A DNA stretch of 64,000 nucleotides from the NCBI GenBank assembly GCA_036362985.1, contig JAYGXS010000008.1:21991398-22055397 (forward strand), in the 5' to 3' direction. Shown one piece after another: positions 57,950 to 64,000 of this stretch (within the stretch, counting starts at the first letter, position 1; each line of letters begins with the position of its first letter). Source of the stretch: Ligula intestinalis. Taxonomy: Eukaryota; Platyhelminthes; Cestoda; Diphyllobothriidea; Diphyllobothriidae. The notes beneath the pieces were generated by a model. It saw nothing but the letters and a program-made list of their open reading frames with translations, ran no database searches and was not told the origin of the DNA. A program made the translations under genes and the position numbers.

Positions 57950-58319
57950 AAAAATCGCTCAACCAAAATGGGTGCTGGCTGTTGAAGGTTTGCTGGCCCG
58001 TTCGAGATATGGGTATGCGCATTTGAGCCTTGTCCGACTGCCCCAATAATTGAAAACTAAAATATGCATCGGTTTCACACCATCGACAAGCCGAAGGCTG
58101 CATTCCACGCGATGTAAGTTGGGGGAAAACGGTCGCCCTCATCACGTCGGAGAGAACGTGGCTAACCGTCGCTTTACATGTCCTTCGGTATATAAGTCCC
58201 CTAATGTATGGCTATGGGAAGGGTGGCCTAAGCAGGGAGTGTACGCAAATCACTTCCAGTTACGTATAGGACGAGAAGGGAAAAGACACCTGCAAGAGGT
58301 GTTTATTTCGCATAGCAAT

Positions 58320-59040
58320 TAGAGGTGCCGACGCGTGGCAAGCTCTGGACCTGCGCGCGCGTCTGTCCGCGTGAGTGAATGGACGTCATGCGAGAGTGAG
58401 TCACTGGCTGCTTGTTTGACTGATAGCAGTTTGTTGGCGCCTCTGATTGGCTGTTCCAATCCAGCAGTTTGAGAACTCTGATTACGTGACCTCTTGTGCG
58501 GTGTGGGCGCCAGGTTGTGGAAGGTGTTACAGGGTTACCAACCGACGCTTCCTCTCTTTGGCGTATTTTCTTATCACTTGCGTGGTTTTACCTGGAGTTC
58601 AATTGTGCCACAGTTTTTTTAGAAGAAGAACACTCGATCGCTGGGACAATGCGGATGCATCATCGGAGACATGAGTAGGAAACAGCAGCAGTTTGTGTAC
58701 CTCCCTTGTAATTAATCTGGCAGATCTTTGGACATTGATGTAGTCCTATGAGAAAATTTCATTAATTCTCAGATGCAGCCTACAGTTTACACCGAAAGCA
58801 CGTTAAACAAGCCTCGAGGTCATTCACATCCTCGACAAACTTGACAGTTTTCCAACTGCGCTTGCCTTTCATCGTACGCGGCATCTTACTGACTGACGCT
58901 AACAATCGTAACATAGTTAGTGCCGGTCTGGTGGGAACATATTTACTTAAGTGTGTTCTGAGCTGAGACTGGCCCACACATGCACGTGCGCACACACACA
59001 TGTAATCTCACATCACACACGCAGACACACACGTTTGAAC
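58320..59040 (+). repeat. Dispersed repeat family E, copy 2
   Basis: See 55440-56060. Contains CACTCGATCGCTGGGACAAT at 58630, a piece of PLE terminal sequence, suggesting insertion into or capture by this repeat. Confidence 0.5.
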
Positions 59041-59249
59041 TTTCACCTACTTCAGGCTTTCTCGTGCTCTGCACTGCGACTGTAGCATTTTCACCCCTGC
59101 AGACGGAATTGCCATCTTAACATGATAGTTCAACCGTCCGTTTCGATTATGTCCAGCGTATGCTTCACGGCATTGCGGTGGTGCAGGGACAGTGACTTGC
59201 ACGTAACTTAATCATAAGTGCTAGCAGACTGGCGTTGCAACTACCGCGC

Positions 59250-59267
59250 CCTCTCTCTCTCTCTCTT
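59250..59267. repeat. (CT)n microsatellite
   Basis: CTCTCTCTCTCTCTCT run. Confidence 0.85.
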
Positions 59268-59860
59268 CCCTCACCCAATTGCACCCGTTGCCAAGATACA
59301 GTCAACAAGACCGGAGGAGGGGAGGGGCGCACCAACACGCGACGCACGCCACGTGCTATCGATGTGTAAACCGAATAACACCTGTCGTACCCTGCTCTGG
59401 CTCCAGTGTTCGTCCAGTTCATCTACCACGTGGCCTATTCGGACGGCATAATAATGTCCTCAGTACTGATTCTGCCTTTTCCTGTGTGGGCTAGATGTCC
59501 CGTTCGGAAGGAGGTATTGCTTTGTGCATGGCAGTAAATGAGGTCGGTATATTGAGCCACTTATAAGCTTTGTAGTGGGTCGTGCCTGGCTGACTAGCTC
59601 GCGTCGAAGTGCACTTTCCCAAACGCTCACCGATGTGCTTTCGTGACGTCTCGATCAGCCAATCATAGTTCTCGCATCTATGAGGCGACGAATGAGGAGC
59701 TTGCATGCATGCCCGACGCAAGTTGCCTCTCTGCCCAAAATCTCCAGGCCGACCTAGCCTATGAAAGATCTCCCTCTCTCTGGCTTCTGGCCTGACTACT
59801 CTAAGACCTGACTTGGGCCCGGTCAACCTACTGATCGGACGTATCTCTCCCAAGTCAATC
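59268..59860. other. No gene recognised
   Basis: A 120-codon minus-strand frame (59491-59853) has no recognisable motif and no second copy to test conservation. Confidence 0.35.
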
Positions 59861-60005
59861 TATTCTCCTCTTCCGTTGTGTACACAATAAACTCTTCCTA
59901 CTACTCTGGCCTTCACCGACTTCTCTTCTGCACTAAGTAACCATGCTCTGAAGAACGCAGTTGCACGGTTAGACTTTCTTAACCCCCTGCGATAGCTTTA
60001 GCTCT
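59860..60005 (-). repeat. Dispersed repeat family B, minus copy
   Basis: GTGTACACAATAAACTCTTCC, CTGGCCTTCACCGACTTCTC and GCACTAAGTAACCATG are the reverse complement of 33950-34015. Confidence 0.5.
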
Positions 60006-60480
60006 TGGTGTGTGTAATATATTGCGATCACTCAGGTATGTGGCCTCTAAATGGGCCGCGCTGTAGATGCGCTGGATCGACACGAATGCCGGATCACGGT
60101 ATGGCAGGCATTATTCACATTTCGCTCCCATAACACATATCGAAAATAGGAGCGTAGTGTCGTGGCACGCAGCTTCAGTCGCACCAGCAACCTGTGCCAG
60201 ATCCAGTCTCCGGTCTTCTTGACTGTATCTTGACGCCGGGCTCAGGTGAGTGAGAGAGGAGTGAGTGTGGTAGATGCCTGGCAAATCACCGTCCCCGCAC
60301 CGTCCTGTTGTGGACCATATGCGGGAACCTGCCGCGTTCACTCTGCTTTCGCTTTGCCAGAACTTACACTTGTGCTTAGTCATCTGCTCCGCGGGTTATC
60401 GACCCACTCACCGCTTCATACGCGCAAACACTCATAGGTAATCAATAATTCCGCCTCGTCGGGTTGGCAGCAGACGATTG
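60005..60480 (+). repeat. Dispersed repeat family D, composite copy
   Basis: Segments match 54785-54900, 50940-51120 and 29880-30040, so this copy joins pieces that occur separately elsewhere in the window and may represent the fullest version of the family. Confidence 0.45.
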
Positions 60481-60519
60481 ATTACTCTTCCATGGCCCGG
60501 CAGCCCTTAAAAACTTCAA

Positions 60520-60720
60520 GTTACATGCGGAGCAACCTGCTCCCAGCGGCCGCGGAAAGCAACTTCGACTGCATTTGTTCACTTTACACTTACTTCTTAT
60601 CATTTCCTTCTCTGCCTTTCCTATTTCCCTACTCCACAAAACACTCTAGCCCCCGTTTTTGCAGGAAAGAATGCTGGGACTGGGTGGTACATGGGTGTGG
60701 CTACATAAGCTACTTTTGCC
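60520..60720 (-). mobile_element. MITE-like family 1, one-ended fragment
   Basis: From TTACATGCGGAGCAACC through CAGCGGCCGCGGAAAGCAAC to the terminal CATAAGCTACTTTTGCC it is one half of the element; it retains one of the best-preserved TIR ends in the window. Confidence 0.65.
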
Positions 60721-61350
60721 AAGGTTTGTATGCATAAACTGAAACCGGTATATCGACCAGAAAGCAAGCAGGGAAAGTTGGGCACCCTTTGATGAACTGG
60801 ACCTTATCACTCTTTGTGGACTCCTGATTCGGGAAATTTTGGTGTTTTCTAACCAACAACTTCGATGTTTGTGACCCGTACTTGATCTGACTAGACAATC
60901 TTCTGGATCAGTGGTTCGTAGCTGCCATACTCTCGTCTAACAGATACACTGGCAGCACTGATGCAAACTCACATGTTCAACATGGTCCACCTTATCCTGC
61001 GGCAGACTACTCAACCAATCAATGGCATGATTCAACCCTCCGTTGTTGGCTGCTTGCGTCGTGCATGAGTCAGCCTCAGTCTGTCGACACCGTGGCACGA
61101 TCGATATTTTGTCTTCAGTTATGGACTGCAGCCGGACAAAGTTCATGTTCTTTCATGCACCTCATGCCGCAGCCGACAGCATTAACGGCTAACTCTCGGA
61201 TTGGTTGCAAAAGGCGCTGACGTCAACTTCTCAATCGCTTTTCCGGTCGCTGCAGAAATGCGCAAAGTTTGCAAAGGTCCGGAGTGATCAGCTGGAAAAA
61301 AAATAAAGTTGCTTACTTGTACTCTTGCTGACGTCCTGAAGAACTCGTGT
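60720..61350. other. No gene recognised
   Basis: Short overlapping frames with no domain; no repeat partner found. Confidence 0.35.
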
Positions 61351-61500
61351 AGGAGTTAAGGCTAATACGGTTAACCCTAACACCTACAATCTTTCAGGCC
61401 CGGTTCCTTAGGAGATGGGAGAGAAGACGGTGGAAAGGTGAGAGTAGAAGAAGGAGTTTATTGTGTACACAATGAAACGGAGAATAGATGGAAAGAGTGT
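61350..61500 (+). repeat. Dispersed repeat family B
   Basis: GGAGTTAAGGCTAATACGG, TTAACCCTAACACCTAC, GAGAGAAGACGGTG and TTTATTGTGTACACAATG match 8177-8290 and 33905-34060. Confidence 0.55.
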
Positions 61501-61854
61501 TGACTCACGGAGAAGTGCGTCCGTTCCCTATTCGGGCGGGCTCCTGAGTGTTGAGGACATCGATCGTCGCTGGCGCGTGCTTTGTTCCGGCGGTCAATGA
61601 GGCGGGTGATGTATAGACTCGCGTGGGCCAATGACAGCGTGGCCCAATGACAGTTAGCGCCTAGCCCGAGGAGGTGGTGGGCACACAGGCAGGTTAGATG
61701 AGTCCTGCGTCAGTGGCTGGTCTTGGGTTCCAAGTGGCTGCAAAGAGGCAACTACACTTGTACCGCTGTCTATTCTGAATGCATTTAATTCCAAAACTAA
61801 ATTAGAAATTTAACTGACGGGCCGGTGTTAGCAGATTTCGTTAAGGCATGAAGA

Positions 61855-62290
61855 CCCTGAATGAAGAAAGGTTACGCTCTGCTGGAGAAATTTCAACGAA
61901 AGGCGAACAAACTAGTCAGCAACTTAAAGTGCCTACCAGATGAGGGTCGACTAGAAGGACTTAAACCTTTTCCTTTCTCTCTGTTGCTTTCTCATAGACA
62001 ATACAGGATTAAGATGATCCTGGTCTTCAAACTTTTTCTATCGCGTGATTGAAGACTGGAATAAACTACCTTCTTCTCTTGGTCTTGCTGAAAGCGTTGA
62101 GACGTTTAAAGGAGGGCCTGATAAAACTTTGCTTGATGGCCATTTATTTGGCAGTCATCAATGATTGATACAATATATCCATGCCCCTCTGTAACATAAG
62201 TATATATTGCGGGAATTTATCTGTAAATAGGGTTTTCAAAGGCTCTGCCTATTTCGCTTATAAACACTGAAGGATACTGAAACTAGTCGG
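61855..62290 (+). pseudogene. LINE (non-LTR) reverse transcriptase 3' end
   Basis: Translation LEKFQRKANKLVSNLKCLPD, EGRLEGLKPFPF, then (frame shift near 62040) RVIEDWNKLPSSLGLAESVE and TFKGGLDKTLL. The order 'LE..QR.ATKLV..L..L.YEERL..L', then 'W N.LP..V..A.SV..FK..LD' is the C-terminus of jockey/CR1-type LINE reverse transcriptases. The following AGGGTTTTCAAAGGCTCTGC and CTTATAAACACTGAAGGATA would be the 3' UTR. No upstream RT core is present, as expected of a 5'-truncated LINE. Confidence 0.65.
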
Positions 62291-62708
62291 TCTTCGGCCG
62301 ATCACACATTTTCTATCCCCTCGCAATCTCGGCCTTTTGATAAACATTTGCCGGGCATGACGTCCAAGATGACGAAGGAAGAGAAAAAATCGATCGGTCA
62401 GAGGCTGACTACTTTGACCAGTTGCTTAAATTTCTGATCGGTTTTTGCATTAAACGTTTTGGTAAATGGAAGGCGAACAAGCTATTCGAGACTTCAGCAA
62501 TAGTAAAATCAGTTCCACCGAATAACTTCCGTTTCTCCGTCTTCCTGGTTTCCCATTGGGGGATCCCTGTGTTCGAACTACTAAAAAATTGACAATTCTT
62601 CATGATGTATTTTCCCGCAACACGACAAAGCAAACAGCAGATGTGGGAGATGGTCTTGTTTCTAACTACTGTCTATGTTTCATTCGATCCACTTGTGGAA
62701 ACCTCCGT
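62290..62708. other. No gene recognised
   Basis: No domain in either strand. The stretch just before the tRNA-like sequence could be its SINE body, but there is no second copy to compare. Confidence 0.35.
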
Positions 62709-62792
62709 GGCCCCGTCGGGATTCGAACCTATGACAGCAAGTGCAGGAGGCTTTAGTACGGCCAACGCTCGAACCACCTAAGCTACGAGGCC
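62709..62792 (-). tRNA. tRNA-like sequence, probably pseudo
   Basis: On the minus strand GGCCTCG and CGGGGCC close a 7-bp acceptor stem (one G-T pair). GCTTAGGTGGTTCGAGC forms the D-arm and AGGTTCGAATCCC fits box B. The anticodon arm is poor (GGC-CGTACTAAA-GCC), the variable region is long (about 17 bases, Leu/Ser/Tyr-like) and the T-stem has mismatches. A real gene is unlikely; a tRNA pseudogene or SINE head is more plausible. Confidence 0.4.
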
Positions 62793-62819
62793 CAATCAGG
62801 AGTCAGGAGTTAAATTAAA

Positions 62820-63330
62820 CTCAGATTATTGGAGCGTTTGCAGTACTTTTGCCTTCCTCTTGTTGTCTTAGATTCGTATCTCATCGGGCCACCGAGTTTT
62901 TCCAAATTCGGTAAAACGAATTGCAAAAACTCCTTACTTATTTATCTATCCAGAAAGTCGGACTTACTAAGAGCTTACTGAAAAATGACGGCTGTAACGC
63001 GGTATATAACTGGAGGCATTATTTTTACCGCTTATAATAAGATCAAAGACAACCACAGGCATATTTTCTAATTGAACTTTTAAGTTTCGTGGATTTTATT
63101 GATTCTTCGTATTATAAGTGTCCTAAATAATTGCTCTTTGCAAGCTTTATAGATGTCAAACGCATTTAGTTGAAAAAGCGGAGCATTTATAACTTCACTT
63201 TAGTTTGTAGGAGTCGAAGCCGTGGCTGTGCTCAGAACACTGCAATTATCGTGCCTAGTTCCATACAAGAAGAAGGATAAACCCCGTAGGAGTTGCTTTT
63301 GTGTACAGGAACTCAGTGGTGGTCTAAAGC
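62820..63330. other. No gene recognised
   Basis: AT-rich, no domain and no repeat partner identified. Confidence 0.35.
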
Positions 63331-63560
63331 CCCGAAACGTGGCAGGTCCCGAGCCCTGCACGCCCGTCTGTCTGACAGCGTGGTATGCGCGTGAATGAAT
63401 AAACTTCATGCGAGAGTATGTCACTGGCCGCTTTACCAACTATTTGGCCAATAGCCGTCTACGGCACCTGTGATTGGCTGTCCTAAAAGGAGATAGAGGA
63501 GCGAAATTATGTGACGGTTTGCGGATTTGGTGCCGGTGATAAGAATTCATAGTAAGTATA
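63330..63560 (+). repeat. Dispersed repeat family E, short copy
   Basis: AAACGTGGCAGGTCCCGAGC, CGTCTGTCTGACAG, CTTCATGCGAGAGTATGTCACTGG (in overlapping parts) and CTGTGATTGGCTGTCC match 58340-58460. Confidence 0.5.
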
Positions 63561-63688
63561 CAGCCCTTTTGTTAGATGGTCTCAGAAAACTTCACTATAG
63601 TTAACTATACATAGAGGGACGAGTGTGTCTTCTAACAGATCGGTGTCTGCGTTTCTGCCATTGTATATCACCGACCAAATACTGGCAA

Positions 63689-63858
63689 CACAACGAGCTC
63701 GTAGTTCGATGGTTAGGGCGTTTGATTCCGATCAGAAAGAGCGTGAAATCGAGGCTTGGGAGAGATATCACCGGCTGATAACGGCTAATAAGCCAGAAAC
63801 GGCCATCCTAGTCTCCCTTGTCTTTGCCAGCAATGTCCTTCTGCCTTTAAAAAAACTA
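63689..63858 (+). mobile_element. tRNA-derived SINE with hammerhead-like core
   Basis: The head GAGCTCGTAGTTCGATGGTTAG has a box A-like start and GCGTGAAATCGAGGC is a decayed box B. The body has CTGATAA (63775-63781), the GGCT-AATA-AGCC stem, GAAA (63796-63799) and CGGCCATCCTAGTCTCCC. GGGAGA (63758-63763) upstream can pair with TCTCCC (63812-63817) downstream. One change (G to A) in the CTGATGA box. Confidence 0.7.
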
Positions 63859-64000
63859 GCTATTTCTTTGTATATTTCCTCAACATTATCTCAAGTTAGC
63901 TTTCGAAAAGAGATTACCTTCTTTCCCTGCTCTATAAATTAATGCATATGCTTACTTGTTTGTTTGTTTGCTAATAAACTCATTATATAGGCTCACGGAT

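Noticed and set aside
59491..59853. 120-codon minus-strand frame
   Set aside because: Length is within what GC-rich repeat DNA gives by chance; no motif and no second copy.
1..64000. CRISPR arrays, bacterial operons, rRNA genes
   Set aside because: No regularly spaced short repeats, no long intact frames and no rRNA-like segments were seen; the repeat content is that of a eukaryote.

Overview
This 64 kb window looks like repeat-dense, intron-scale eukaryotic DNA from an invertebrate. It is AT-rich, has no compact bacterial gene layout, and I can support no intact host gene. It is packed with decayed mobile elements: Penelope-like retroelements (PLEs) with hammerhead-like motifs, tRNA-derived SINEs that also carry a hammerhead-like core, pogo/Tigger-type transposase remnants, a LINE tail, and several families with terminal inverted repeats. 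This mix resembles what is described for parasitic flatworms such as schistosomes, and a cestode or trematode is my best guess, but only a guess. Almost every open frame is short and falls inside a repeat.

Layout. Three 100-N assembly gaps lie at 139-238, 11530-11629 and 28364-28463. From 239 to 22378 the window is two copies of one ~11 kb unit in direct tandem (A, 239-11529; B, 11630-22378). Both copies begin with the identical base right after a gap. They differ by 1-2% (by eye) at the ends and about 10% in the middle, by a 337-bp SINE-like insertion with a 9-bp target duplication found only in B, and by a ~680-bp deletion in B. Each unit carries a tRNA-Thr-like sequence inside a palindromic element, MITE copies, SINEs and a PLE terminal hammerhead remnant.

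From 22.2 to 39.2 kb there are three copies of an AT-rich dispersed repeat (22.3, 31.3 and 37.1 kb), a block of decayed ~250-bp modules (25.5-28 kb), two PLE endonuclease remnants each followed by a hammerhead core (23.8-24.4 and 38.5-39.1 kb), SINEs, a fold-back element (33.1 kb), a pair of LTR-like direct repeats (33.6 and 35.3 kb) and a full-length MITE (36.0 kb). At 39.9-41.3 kb are two successive pogo/Tigger C-terminal remnants. From 43.4 to 50.8 kb lies a graveyard of at least five PLE fragments on both strands. Three of them keep the reverse transcriptase catalytic motif C, each with a different disabling change, and one is split by a 542-bp MITE. From 50.8 to 64 kb the DNA is more GC-rich and made of several dispersed repeat families, three more SINE copies, a MITE end, a LINE reverse transcriptase tail (61.9 kb) and a tRNA-like sequence (62.7 kb).

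The most interesting signal is the recurrence of a hammerhead-like CTGANGA / short hairpin / GAAA core in two unrelated contexts: the PLE terminal regions and the body of a tRNA-derived SINE family with at least nine copies here. All homology calls come from reading sequence and translations by eye; no search or folding program was run.
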